Shown piece by piece: positions 20,701 to 31,962 of a stretch of DNA of 64,000 nucleotides; positions within the stretch are counted from its first letter, which is position 1; each line of letters starts with the position of its first letter. The stretch lies in the NCBI GenBank assembly GCA_916048095.2, contig OU696573.1, positions 6,070,918-6,134,917 on the forward strand. Direction: 5' to 3'. The DNA comes from Sacculina carcini (Eukaryota; Arthropoda; Thecostraca; Sacculinidae). A model generated the notes under the pieces. The model was not told the origin of the DNA. It worked only from the letters and a program-made list of their open reading frames with translations, and searched no databases. The position numbers and the translations under genes were made by a program.

Positions 20701-20959
20701 TATATCAAGAACAAGAAACATTGAACCTCATTTATATCAAGTGATTTATAATAACGGGCTGCTTAGTTAACATCGTTTATGTTACAATTAACTAATATAT
20801 ACAATATACAACAAGAATGATACTCACACAACCAATAAGAATACACTTGAACAATTGACTGACTTAACTCACTATTGTCGCGTCAGCGTATCTCTCAACT
20901 AGTGTTACCTAGTCTTACCTCCCCCCAGTTTTTTTACCGAGAAATGGATACTCAGAGGT

Positions 20960-22116
20960 AGATAAAAACTCAGTATGTAACATAGTCACTTAGGTGAGCA
21001 GGCGTTCGTCGTTCCCGTTGAGATCGCCGTAACGGAGCGTCGCGTGGTGTTGATTCCACTGGCGGCATGTCATTAGGGCTCGGTACGTCCTCACGCTCAG
21101 ATGATATCTCGTGCTGTGATACTGTTATGTCGTGAACCTCCGGTTCGGCGGGCTGAACACACTTCTCACGTTCCGGTGACTCCCGTCGACGCAGATGTTT
21201 CCAGTAGTGGCTGGAAGCCATTTGACGATCGTTGTCATGTCTAGCGCTACCACTTCAGTCTACCACTTCAGTCACTTCAGTCTACCGCTTCAACTTCAGT
21301 CTACCACTTCAGTCACTTCAGTCTACCACTTCAGTCACTTCAGTCTACCGCGCGCGGCGCTGGAGTGCGCACGCGACCGGGGCTCCTGTGATAACTTGTC
21401 GTGTAGTTATTGTTATATATATATCTATGTTGTAAGATGCTTCTAAAAACCACGTAGTGGATGAGTATCGCAATAAAAATGAAATGTCGCTCTTTCCAGT
21501 GGTGGTGGTGGTTGTGGCCTGTCAATCTTGAATTCGCGGATTTTCCGCTAATATTGCCGGTTGAGTAGAGTTAGTCAACGAGGCTGAAGATCTGCCAGGA
21601 CCCGGGTGTTCTGGTGGAGTGTGTCCACCTGCGCAGCGAACCGCTTCTGTAGTGCAACCTCGCGCTGGTACCATGCCGCTCGCCATGTCGTATGGACTTG
21701 AGCTTGAGAACACTTGCGTTCGAGGAACCACCGGCAGCAGATCGCTTCGTTTGATGCCAAAGATGATCTGGGACGGTGACATGCCTGCTTCTGCGTCGGG
21801 GGTGTTGCAGTATTGTAGAATACCCGATGTGACTGCTTCAGTGTCGATGTTTCCGTCGTGGTCTGTGTGTGATGTTATCAGCCGTTTCATTGATCTTACA
21901 GCCACCTCAGCACGCCCGTTCGACTGCGGGTGGTAGGCTGATGCCAGACGGTGGCGGACGCCCCATCGCTCCAGTAATTGAGTTGTGTCCTTGGCGACAA
22001 ATTTCGGCCCACCATCGGTACTGAGTTCTTCAGGCACTCCGAAGATCGCAAAATATTTCACTAGCGATTGTGTGCTAGCACCAGCGCCCAATCTGGATCT
22101 GATTATGTGGGGCCAT
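20960..22116 (-). pseudogene. Ty3/Gypsy pol fragment (integrase C-terminal half)
   Basis: Minus-strand remnant. YFAIFGVPEELSTDGGPKF carries the second catalytic Asp, and YHPQSNGRAEVAVRSMKRL the Glu (about 22060-21890). The sequence then follows the usual SPSQIIFG-KRSDLLP region to 21522. The polyprotein tail (HYWKHLRRRE at about 21205, then DAPLRRSQRERRTPAHLSDYV to about 20975) is in another frame. Between the parts, 21222-21521 is foreign and includes a minisatellite. A G-rich tract near 20925-20935 may be the polypurine tract. Protease, RT and RNase H are missing. Confidence 0.85.
21235..21350. repeat. Minisatellite (cacttcagtctac units)
   Basis: Tandem copies of cacttcagtctac and cacttcagt over about 115 bp, within the foreign block that splits the Gypsy polyprotein tail. 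Confidence 0.9.
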
Positions 22117-22700
22117 CCGCTATCTTGTAGAACACATTTTTCTACACAATGGTATAATTTGTATAGCTGTGTCATTGCTGGTTTATGACGAGTAGATGGC
22201 AGAATATTGACCAATATTTTCACATTTTCAGCGCTCGTTTTGTATTTTTGACTTTGTCATTTTCATTCCACGCCCCGTAGCTCTTTGACGGTATATTTTC
22301 GAAAATTAAAAATTATACCATATTGTATAAAACAAAATGTATAACATGATGGTATAATCTATTTAGACTTGTGTTAATTAGTTGTCGAGAAATTGTGGAA
22401 AAAATGGTCGTTCGATGGTCGGGTATAATTTGGGATGCAAATTGGAGTTTTGTAAATTGTACACATTTTATGAAAAAAGTCGGGTATAAAGTATAGCCTA
22501 TCTTGTTGAAAACAAAATTCTATTCACAACATGATAATTTCCATAGCTGGCTATTGCCCATGGCTTCCATGGCTGAATATTAACCAGATTTTGTCATTTT
22601 TCACGGCCCATTTTGTCTTCACACTGACAAAGTCGCATTTACGGCCCATTTTGTCATTTTCACGGCCCATTTTATCTTTACACTGCTATTAATTTGTTTA
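22117..22700 (-). repeat. ~190-bp satellite array, inverted
   Basis: Reverse-strand relatives of 16867-17725. The landmark ctatcttgtagaacac at 22120-22135 is the complement of the unit landmark, and further units fall at about 22315 and 22500, so roughly three units of ~190 bp. The array touches the truncated Gypsy integrase at its left edge. Confidence 0.7.
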
Positions 22701-22741
22701 CTAATATTTTTCTAACTTATAATTTTGGTCATCCTGTAGAC

Positions 22742-23110
22742 CAGTGTTTCTCAACGTGGGCCATATGGCCCCCTTGGGGGCCACGGGATTCTTTTGAGGG
22801 GCCGCAGGACCAAATAAAAAAATGGGGTGCCATCATATTTTCTCAGGTGCCACGGAAAATTCATGTTGAAACAATTTATTCCATCAATGTTTTCGATGTA
22901 CATTTTAATCTTGTGATACGCCGATGTATGTTTGCTCACCCTACGTGTACGCAAGGTCATGTCGTTGTTTTGGTGGTCAGTGGAAATATTCACCGACGTA
23001 TATGAGCTCTGAAGAAGTCGAGTCACGACTATTTATGTGTTTCTGGAGGACCACAAGGACTCGAATTGTGTTGAAGGGGGCCATGTCAAGAAATAGGCTG
23101 AGAAACACTG
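22742..23110. mobile_element. hAT MITE with perfect 8-bp duplication
   Basis: 369 bp. TIRs are cagtgtttctca at the left and its exact complement at the right, of the Charlie type. The 8-bp target duplication ctgtagac at 22734-22741 and 23111-23118 is exact. No transposase coding. Confidence 0.93.
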
Positions 23111-23465
23111 CTGTAGACGACAACATTTCCTACAAAACGATGTGTGCCGAGATTCCATGAACGAACGTTCCATACGTGTGTAGCGGGAGATTGACTAAGC
23201 ACAGCTGCGTGTGTAAGTGCGCAGTGGCGGACAGAGTGCGTGAAAAAAACGAAGTGTATATGCAAAGTATATAAGTATATAAACACATCAGCGAGAATGC
23301 ATGCCAACACAAACTCTAATAATAATCCGCACATGGACGAACAGAACATGCGTGCGTTCGCCATACCTTGAGTGGTACATACACTAAACAATTCATTTAT
23401 GATTTAGTGTTGTGTGTGTGTGCGTATGTATGTGTGTATGTGTTTGTATGTGTTTGTGGAGGCAG

Positions 23466-23610
23466 AGACAGTTTGGCATTCGCCACCGAGCCTGTGTTTG
23501 CCAGTCTGGCCAATGTGCTCGGTCAACTGGATAATACGCCTTCGCCGGCGCCTCGTCTGCTTGCCGAGTACAAGTTTGAAGATTTGGATATCAAGTACGG
23601 CTTGTATCAG
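23466..23610 (+). CDS. SCYL2: SCYL2 exon (kinase N-lobe to hinge)
   Basis: Encodes DSLAFATEPVFASLANVLGQ, then a linker, then KYEFEDLDIKYGLYQ-like sequence. In SCYL2 proteins this is the conserved TEPVFASLANVLG segment after beta strand 5 and the following helix. The acceptor is a cag at 23463-23465, leaving a split Arg codon. The donor is cag|gttggg at 23610/23611. The upstream intron is a long TG-rich stretch. The previous exon was not found in the window. Confidence 0.9.
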
Positions 23611-25189
23611 GTTGGGACCACATACTATGGTGTTAGCGCAAATGACATCGCACCTGAAGGTGTATACGTTTGTGTGTGTGTGTGTGTGTGTGTGTTTTGC
23701 TCCAGTGTGTGCGTGTGCTCTATTCATTTAATGTCTCATAATCACTTGCTTCTCTTTGAACCCCCATTTCGCTCTAGGCACTCACTATAATCGTTAGTTT
23801 CCTTTTCAGATCCTTGAATCTACAATAATCTTCCTCGCTCTCTTCGTAATGTCATGAATGTCTCTTCGTAAAAATGTTTACTCGCTTTCAGTATTCAAAT
23901 ACATTGTAAACTGTACTATTTAAAGTGTGTGCTACACCACCTTTGCCCATTACAATGTTTGTATTTTTTCTTAGCACTACTGTGTCTATTACTTTCTCGT
24001 ATACGTTTCTACTCTTCATCTTGAGTTTTTCCATAGGTTTATATCTGCTATATATTGTGTATTACTTAGGGGTTCTTGCATTTATTTAGGAGTTCAACTG
24101 CGATACAATCTAATTAAACAATTTCTCTCTAATTCTCTTGAATTACTTAAATAGTTTGTTTCATGTATACATTATGTCCTGAGCGCCATAGATATCTTTG
24201 GTGTAAGGTGCACTCCAAATTGTATCCAAATGTGAATTTATATGTGTGTTTGTGTACTTGCGTGTGTGTATATGTGTACGCGTGTGTATGCGTGTATGTG
24301 TATGTATGTGTGATTGAGTGTGTGTGTGTGTATGTGCCTGTGTATGTATGAGGATTAATCAAGCTTTTTGTCTTTTTATGTTGTGTTTAATCTGAAAGCG
24401 GCTTGAGCAAGCAATGTGTTGATGACTACTTTGTATCATGTTGATTACACTTTGATTCAGAGTGTTTGACTTGTATTTCTTCTAGGCGTGTGCTAATGTA
24501 TTTATTATTAGCCATGCTTATGTGTCGCTTGTATGGCCGTGTGGCGTTGGGACACCCGCATCTTGACATCAAGTGTCGCCTCATTTGACGTTCAAATGAG
24601 AACGTTCATTTTACGATCAAACTTACAATGGGCTTATGACATTGTATTCAGCATGTGTTATTATTGAGTCATTGTTGCCTTTTAACGGGGACGGCCTCAA
24701 GAGGGTCGTATATTATTTTTCCAGTGATTTCACATTTTTTACGATCAAGCCAATATAGTATGTGTAATTACATGGAACTGCTGTATCTCGCTTGTAATCG
24801 ACTGGATGCACTTTGAACAGAACATATTTTCTGCTCAACATTTGCCCTTCATTACTCGTTGATGTATTGCACTACTACATGGACTGGTCTTTGACATCAT
24901 ATCGTTTTTTGTTCTTTTGTTATAGTTTGTGATGGTGTACTGAATCCTGTGATTTTTGTGGATTATCGATCGGATTCGTTCTTTACAGTCGATCATTGTT
25001 TGAAGCAGATTATGAGATGATTGTTGCGTGATATTCGGTGTACTTTCAAGATTTATTCGTGATATTCGGTGATACTTATAAGACAATGTCATCGTTATCT
25101 CTTCTGGATTTTCGGTTTTTCGGCTCTTCTGGATTTTCGGTATACGAGCATGTTTTTGCAGATTATGAATTCAAGGTTCTAACAGTAAT
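23611..25189 (+). other. SCYL2 intron, no further element recognised
   Basis: Intronic DNA with TG microsatellites (about 23669-23696 and 24240-24350) and two near-copies of ctcttctggattttcgg at about 25096-25140. No gene or recognisable transposon. Confidence 0.5.
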
Positions 25190-26005
25190 AATTTATTGAT
25201 TATAACTAAGAATTATACTTGACAATTATTAATAATTATCGTTTTCCCTAACCAACGAATTGGACACAACAAGTCGAAATAGTGTGATTTCAAGTTTGAC
25301 TATACGATATTGGAGCCACTTTTATTCAGCTTAAATATAAATTCAAGGTATAAGAATCCATTGTTAGGTGTTATTCAAGTTGGTGTATTTTAGTTGTAAA
25401 TATGGTGTCAGTGTAGGAAGCGATCTTTTTGGCATTGATAGTGGAGAAATACAAAAAATCTTGCAAGAAAAAAATGTATAGTGAGTTGAGAAGTTGCATT
25501 TATATTTACGTGCATGAATAAACACGGATGATAAATTCCATCGTGTATATTTTATCAATGATACTACGGCACTTATTAACTGATATTAAATTGCTCCATT
25601 TCAATTTCGACAATTACGATAAGTATTAACTGATATTAACTTGCTCCATTTCAATTTCTCAACACACACAATCCATGAATACACTCACTCAATACACTGA
25701 ATCCTCATTGCAGGTGTGTTATATATAGATCATGTGGCACGCGCTGAATGCACGCTGAATCATACTGAGTGGCGCCACTCAGTGTCCTCGTGTGAAAGCT
25801 CCCATTGGAAACAATGTTAACAGAGCAGTGGCGGCAATTTCGGTGTCCGCCACTAGTTGCTCGAGCGAGCAACCGTAAAAATCGGTTGCCGCCACCGACA
25901 ACTGCAGTTGCCTCGTGTGAAAGGCTACATTGCTAAGCATTGCAGGCAACTCATAGCGGGCACTAGTGTCCGCCACTAGTTTCCTAGTGTGAAAGGAGCA
26001 TTATG
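25190..26005 (-). repeat. TIR-type repeat, copy 3 (most complete)
   Basis: Reverse-complement relative of copies 1 and 2. Reading on the minus strand it begins at about 26005 with ctcctttcacactagg. Several gcaactagtggcggacac-type boxes follow, then agtggcgccactcagt and the block encoding a Met-Tyr-Ser-Glu-Leu-Arg peptide, and it ends near 25190. An internal duplication of the gatattaacttgctcc segment lies at 25580-25660. About 0.8 kb. It lies in a SCYL2 intron. Superfamily unknown. Confidence 0.75.
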
Positions 26006-26329
26006 GAGCAAATATCACTTTGTCACTTATTATTATGTACTCATTCCTGTTGTGGCGCGTCTTATATCTCGTCAAACCAGCTGAGCCCCGATGGCGCGCT
26101 AGCTCACACCAATCAGCTGACTTTACTCGCGGCAACAGCAAACTCGTGGCGTCAGCTACAAGTTCAACGACACTAATATGAAGAGAGATTAAACAAAAAA
26201 ACAACAAAATTAGCAATACAAAATTAAGAGATAATATATATATATGAGCGAAATTTTAGTATAACTTCCATATGCATAATTAGTTTACACTCGGAGAATA
26301 TTTCCACATTCCCCTGATATTTCCAATAT

Positions 26330-27440
26330 CTACTGCTTGTTGCGAGCCATTTTGATGGACAGTGACCACTGGAATCACGCTGCGTGTCTCATCCAGTTTA
26401 ACATTTAACAACAGGCAGTGGTCGAGGGCCGGGTCCTGCCATCACTTCCCCATGTTGTTGTATGGTCTCCAGAACGCATTCTCTTGTGAAATCTAGTAGT
26501 TAATTTTCGTGACCCTGTTTCTTGAATATAATCCACGTATTCACCACCGCTGAACTAATTTGGCATGTGAAGAGAGGTCACCCCCATTTCTAAGAGGGAA
26601 TTTGCATTATGTAATTTGCGACGAATCGGCCATGGAGATCCACTCCACCGATGATTCTATCGTACACGGCAACAATAGTCGGCATATCAGTCACCATGTT
26701 TTTTTTGTTAAGTCGGTGACGGTAAGTCTTATGGCTCGCATCAATCCCATGTGTTTACATATGATCGATACCGCTTTGGTGTTCTTCTATCAGACAAAAC
26801 ATAGCAAGTGGATGACAAATCATATCTCGTATTTGTTGATTATTGGATAGGATAATATCGGATCTTCCTTTGGCGGTCTTTTTCTCTGATAGTACCGGTA
26901 ATGGCAAAACTAGCAGAAGAGAGTTGTTCCATGAGGGATAGTAAAGAGAGATACATGTCAAATGTGAGATGCTGACCAGGACGCAGTGATCATTTCTCAA
27001 TAATGCTTGAAACAAGATCTGACCCTTGACCACAACCTGTACTCTTCGAACGTGTTGCTGCTCCACCGTATGCTATGGAATGAATGAGGAATATATCCGT
27101 TGAACACATGCATCACAGTCTTAAGCCGAATATCACCGACTTTCGTCTAAAGTATTGTAGACGTCCGTTATAAGGTACCATTCACTCATCAATAGATTAC
27201 TCTTTAGGTGTTATTAATATATGGATATGTTTTGCCAAGTCGAATATGGATCGCACATTGTGATATGGATCTGACTTTTTGATATCAATATTGAAATTAT
27301 CTGTCAGGTATCCCCCTCATACTTTGAGCAACCATTGCATTGAAGATGCCATCATCCCGTAGCCAGTATAACCTGCTGTTTGAAACAGTAGAATATCCCG
27401 ACATTATCATTATCGCTAGCATAGTATTTGAGTTTAGAAT
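26330..27440 (-). pseudogene. piggyBac-like transposase relic
   Basis: Badly decayed minus-strand coding. By switching frames I read FNAMVAQSMRGIPDR, then KVRSISQCAIHIRLGKTYPYI, FNGYIPHSFHSIRW, MYLSLLSLMEQLSSASFAITGTIRE and MFCLIEEHQSGIDHM. The order matches the piggyBac DDE core: the MSR-RF region, a KVRPL-type segment, NGYI-HF, the D-YFTS-L segment, ATGTIR and a late block. Many frameshifts and stops. No TTAA-flanked ends found. It lies in the first SCYL2 intron of the window. Confidence 0.65.
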
Positions 27441-27876
27441 ATGTAGCTAAAAATGCATACCAAGTGCTAAATAACATCATCGGTCATGAACAGTTTCAAG
27501 TATTAGGATAAATTTATATACACGGTTATAATTTACTTCACAAACAGTGTTTGTGAAGTCTGTACAGTTCGAAAAGCGTCCTTTTTACCCTACTGTGTTC
27601 CCAACATTCCCAACATTCAACAACATTTAGTAAACACACACCTATTTGTAGCTTTCGCAAATATCAGCTCACCCAGGACGCATTCTCTCGCTGGCATGGG
27701 TGAATGGCTATTGCTGTTATTGTTGTTTGCGTGTTAATGTTTCTATTTTCGCACCTTTATACCAGTGTGGATTTGTTAATTAATTGTTTGTTTATATATG
27801 TACTCTACAGTGATCATCATTTGTCCTGCTATTTTAGCCCAATTTTCACCATGGCTTGTCAATTTTTTGCGCCCAG
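27441..27876 (+). other. Intron end before SCYL2 exon; short palindrome
   Basis: No gene. A perfect palindrome with 12-base arms (acttcacaaaca, its complement, one central g) lies at about 27536-27560. The sequence just before the exon is ttttttgcgcccag, a usable acceptor. Confidence 0.5.
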
Positions 27877-28029
27877 CTTGGTCGTTGCTTGGCGTTTTTG
27901 CACGGGTCGGACGTGGGCGTGCTTCATCGTAGCGTGTGCCCCGCCTCGGTGATGATCGATCGCAGCGGCGCATGGAAACTGTTCGGCTTTGAAGTCAGCG
28001 TTGCCAGCGACTGGCCGCCACAGCAGCAG
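27877..28029 (+). CDS. SCYL2: SCYL2 exon (pseudokinase catalytic-loop region)
   Basis: Encodes LGRCLAFLHGSDVGVLHRSV, then CPASVMIDRSGAWKLFGFEV and VASDWPPQQQ. It aligns with the SCYL2 catalytic-loop region. Where active kinases have HRD the loop is HRS, and where they have DFG it has GFE, so two key catalytic residues are absent, as expected for a pseudokinase. The acceptor is cag at 27874-27876, phase 0. I chose the donor cag|gtcaat at 28029 because it keeps phase 0 with the next exon. Another GT at 28068 would break the frame. Confidence 0.9.
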
Positions 28030-28595
28030 GTCAATAACCTTATGACCGCTGGGGTCAACGACCTGGCGTATGTATTTTCAATAGCACGGCGTAGACGGGC
28101 GAATTGTATTGCTTATATATCATCGACTTTCATTTGATAATTGGCTACACGCTCCTCCATCGTGAATAGTTCCATGTGGCGGAATTATGTGGTTATGCGC
28201 TATTTCTAAGTTAGTTATTCTCTTATTATTTTTCAGAATGTAAGGCGGAATTATATGGATTATAGGATGCAGTATCAGTGAAAGTATATTTTATGTGTGA
28301 GACAAATTATAAGATAGATGAAGCGAAACAAAATAATCAGATAGCTCAGACTTAGCTCAATAAATCAACGATTACTTCTAATTCAGATCAGATAAGAGAC
28401 GAGAGTTTGGCCTTTACAACGGCACTCTCTGATGCTATTTGTATTCTATCTGTAAACACACAACAGTGCCTTATGTTGGCACTCGAATAACCAGTCTATA
28501 CACATACATATGTACCTTAAATTACACTTATAAATGCACATAATCACCCTAAACTGGCACACAACACATTACACACTATATATATACACATTTAT

Positions 28596-28641
<46 letters not shown>

Positions 28642-29095
28642 GCAACCTATAAACCACATAACACGTTATATAGCATAGCATAGTTTTTTTTTCACGTATC
28701 AACATCCACACCCACCTAGACATATGCCCAGATTTACTCGAACAATTTACAATACACACTCACATGACACATGTATACAAATCACTAGTTAACGCATACA
28801 TATAACACAAAATACTACAAAAAAATATTTATTTTTATTTTTTATTATTATTCATATATTTTTTTATAATTCAACATGCATCGCTAATATTATGTACAAA
28901 TATGAGTTATGCATAAAAAATTAACACTACATGAATACACGTAACCTACGAACCGTTTACTTTAGGATATTATTGTATTTACATCCATACATTAATATAG
29001 TAACTAAAAATGCAACACTTCTATATAAGTGTGTATAATTGTGACAACTTGTAATTTTACAAAAGCATAAAGTTTCTTCTTACAACGTTTCTCTC
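28030..29095 (+). other. SCYL2 intron, AT-rich
   Basis: No gene. Contains a (ta)n microsatellite at about 28597-28638 and scattered acatac-type repeats. Confidence 0.5.
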
Positions 29096-29099
29096 TCTC

Positions 29100-30868
29100 G
29101 GTTTCTCCTCAAACTCAGCAACAAAAGAAGCCCCTCGGATCCTATTAATTTTTCCGCTTTCTCTGATTCGATCCACCTCCTTGCTCCTATTCTCACACAT
29201 ATGGTTAATTCCACCTTTCTTCATGGTGAATTTCTAGCTTCTAATAATGCTGTAATCACCCATCCTAAAAGAGCCTAATATTGATTCTGCCATCCCCTCC
29301 AACTATCATCCTAAATCTATACTCACGCTTCCTTCTGTACTTCCTGAACACGCTATCCTTGAACAACCTCGTCCAATTATTACTCCGGTCCTTGATCCTT
29401 GTCAATCAGGCTCTATGTCAAATCAATCCACTGAAATTATTCTTATTCGCCTCACTAAGGACATTTTTCCAGCTTTTCCTTCGGCAAACTGTTCTGGTAA
29501 TATCATTACATTTTTAATTTGCTTTTGATCTCGTCAATCATACCATTATCTGTGAAGATCTCGCCCATATTGACCTTTCTTATTCAGCTCTTTCTATTGT
29601 CTCTTCCTACCTTCATAAACGTTCCTTTTCTGTCCGCTGTAATTTCCGGATATCTGTCAATGTTCCGTTGGCTTCTGGCGTCCCACATGGTTTTCTCATG
29701 ATACCACTCCTTTTCAATCTCTATATCTCGTCCCTTTGTTATATCCTCAGATATACCCTATTTTCCCACGTTATAACCTATTTCCTTTCACATCAATGCT
29801 GACGATGTACAAATTTACGTTCCCCTATCATTACATAATTATATTTTGGTATCTACACTTATTTCCCATATTTCGTCATGGGCTGCCTCCAGATACCTCC
29901 TTAATTACGATAAAACAGTCTACTTAGCTTTTCATCCTCCAAGGATAACCCCTACCACTGTCTCCTTGTCTCTAGCTTCTCAATTTCGCAACCTTTTCAT
30001 CAAATTTGATCCGTCAATATCATTTTCTCAACACTTCCAAACTCGCTCTTGCCGCTTCATTCTCCGAAAATTGGATCCCATACGTTCTCTTTTGGACGAA
30101 TTTTCGGCTGTTCTCGTCAATTTTTACATTTTTACTTGCCTTGATTACTGTAACTCCTTGTTTTTTCACCTACCCCTCAAAAGTATCCGCCATCTACAAT
30201 ACATTATCAACCTTGCCTGTCGCTTCGTTCTTAAACTTCCACCCAAAACGCCCACTTCAGCTCACCTCCAACGCCTTGGTTGGCTCACTGCTCATTTCCG
30301 AATTCGCTTCAAAGTTTTATCTTTGGTGTACAAAATTATTCACTGCCCTTCACCCCGTCCTATCTATGTTCACTACTCACTCTGGTTCAAGAGAGTCCTT
30401 CACGTCGCCATCCTACTCCTCTAATCTGTCCTCCTGCGTTGAACCAGTCCACTTGTTCTGTGAAATCATTCTTTTTTCTGCACCACGCATTCATAATTAA
30501 CTTCCTTCTCGCCTCTTCCGAATTAAATCCTACTCATCTTTCTCCTCTTAACTCCACAAACCTTTCCTATATTTGGCTTCAGAGTCTTCACAAGTTTACT
30601 TGTTTGCAATGATATTATTGATTTATTTTTCCTATTGATATTTATTTGATTGTCTTTTTTATTCAACCATTTCTCTCGTTTGCACATTTCGTTACATATT
30701 CCCGACTCAATTGCTACATGTTTGTGTTTCTGTTCTGCGCTGCACTTTACCCAATTTGCGTAGTCGACCGAATTTAACCACTGCCCCAGTCGTATTTTGC
30801 CTGTCGCGCACTTGCAATTATTGTGTGCGCTATATTTAAAAAATGTTTGTTTGTCTTGTGTACGTGCT
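29100..30868 (+). mobile_element. CR1/L2-like LINE copy, 5'-truncated and decayed
   Basis: Plus-strand LINE inside the second SCYL2 intron. It encodes the RT from about HMVNSTFLHGEFLASNNAVI through LDPCQSGSMSNQSTEI, FDLVNHTIICEDLA, SSYLHKRSFSVRCN and PLASGVPHGFLMIPLLFNLY, plus the post-RT region (FTCLDYCNSLFFHLPL at about 30125-30190, then CRFVLKLP). Frames change repeatedly and the catalytic Y-DD motif region is damaged (HINADDVQIYV near 29790 in another frame). The 3' end is tgcgctatatttaaaaaatg plus a (gttt)n-like tail at 30832-30868, about 20 bases before the next splice acceptor. Confidence 0.85.
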
Positions 30869-30885
30869 TGTGTGCATATTAACAG

Positions 30886-31119
30886 ATGTCATGGAGCGCA
30901 CCCGACTACCAGGCATCCGTTCATCCGATGTGCCAACCGCCGCTCGCCTTTAGTGCGCCGGAATTGTCACAATGCCGCGCGCCAATCACCGCCGCCGTGG
31001 ATGTGTTCTCGCTGGCGTGTCTCGTACACGCCGTGTTTGTCAACGATAGCGGCGGTGGCGGCAGGCCACTGTTTGATTGTAACGCTGACTGGGACGCGTT
31101 CACACGCGCCATGACTCAG
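30886..31119 (+). CDS. SCYL2: SCYL2 exon (kinase C-lobe, APE region)
   Basis: 78 codons, phase 0 at both ends. Encodes SWSAPDYQASVHPMCQPPL, then FSAPELSQ (the APE motif), AAVDVFSLACLVHAVF (helix F region) and RPLFDCNADWDAFTRAMTQ. It aligns with the SCYL2 segment around YLAPEYI…SDMYSLG. The acceptor is attaacag at 30885 and the donor cag|gtgaca at 31119. The exon begins with ATG in frame, but this is internal and not a start. Confidence 0.9.
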
Positions 31120-31838
31120 GTGACATACATATTGCCCTTGTCACATGTGTGGATGTGTAAACTAGACGGTATGCTTGTGGGACCCACGGTTTTGCGCGTC
31201 GCTCCAAAGTGAGCGTTTGCTAAATAGGCTCCGCCCACCGGATAAGGCCAGGCGCGCCGAGAAGGATGGGGCTCCGCTCAGTGTGGCAAGAAAGATTTGT
31301 GAGCCGTCATTGCAGAGCATGAATGCAACACTTCAATTTCGCTGCGCGTTGCTTAGAATTGAGTGAATTTCAAGGCGCAAAGTAGCCTAGACTGTTCTTG
31401 TCGTTTTGAGATGATCGTTCGAGCTTTTTCTAAACATGATTTTTAAGGCTCTTTGGCGTGTTTTAGACTGTCTGGAAAATAAAAATATATGTGTATTGAT
31501 TTAATTGGAGTGTTAATAGAACCATTCATTGATTCACTTCGAAGCAGAAATATGTTGGTTTAGCTGGATTTTTTTTACTGGGATTCCGATTTTTTTTCAA
31601 TGTACTAATTCAAAAATTACGCTCCGACAAAAAAAACTTTTCAAAGATGATTAAGGCTCTTCAAGTGTGGAATTTTTTGCTATTGTTGAATTATTTCGAT
31701 TTCTTCAATCGATCAGACAAAACAAAACAAAACAAATCAGACAAAACAATCAGAAAAATATATAAGTAATATTTATAATTGCAATATTACCTTATGAGGG
31801 TTATATTTATCAAAGCTTTTTGACACATGCATTTTCGT

Positions 31839-31962
31839 TGTTAGGTTGGTTAGGTAGGTTAGGTTGGTTAGATTGGTTTGCTAAGGTTGGTTAGGTTAGG
31901 CTAGGTTGGTTTCCTTAGGTTAGGCTGGTTAGCTTAGGTTAGGCTGGTTAGCTTAGGTTAAA
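31839..31962 (+). repeat. Degenerate ttagg-type repeat
   Basis: Tandem aggttggttaggtt/aggttaggctggttagctt units over ~120 bp, an irregular TTAGG-like array. A shorter patch is at 32535-32550 and another at 63050-63115. Confidence 0.8.

Noticed and set aside
1-23465. Upstream SCYL2 exons within the window
   Set aside because: I looked for the N-lobe segments (start of protein and the LRHPRLL-like motif) and saw none; they probably lie to the left.
23404-23731. Open frames overlapping the first SCYL2 exon on both strands
   Set aside because: They run through TG/CA microsatellites and do not match any protein; only the exon frame aligns to SCYL2.
28030-28137. Extension of the second SCYL2 exon past 28029
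   Set aside because: It would disrupt phase with the following exon; the donor at 28029 keeps phase 0.
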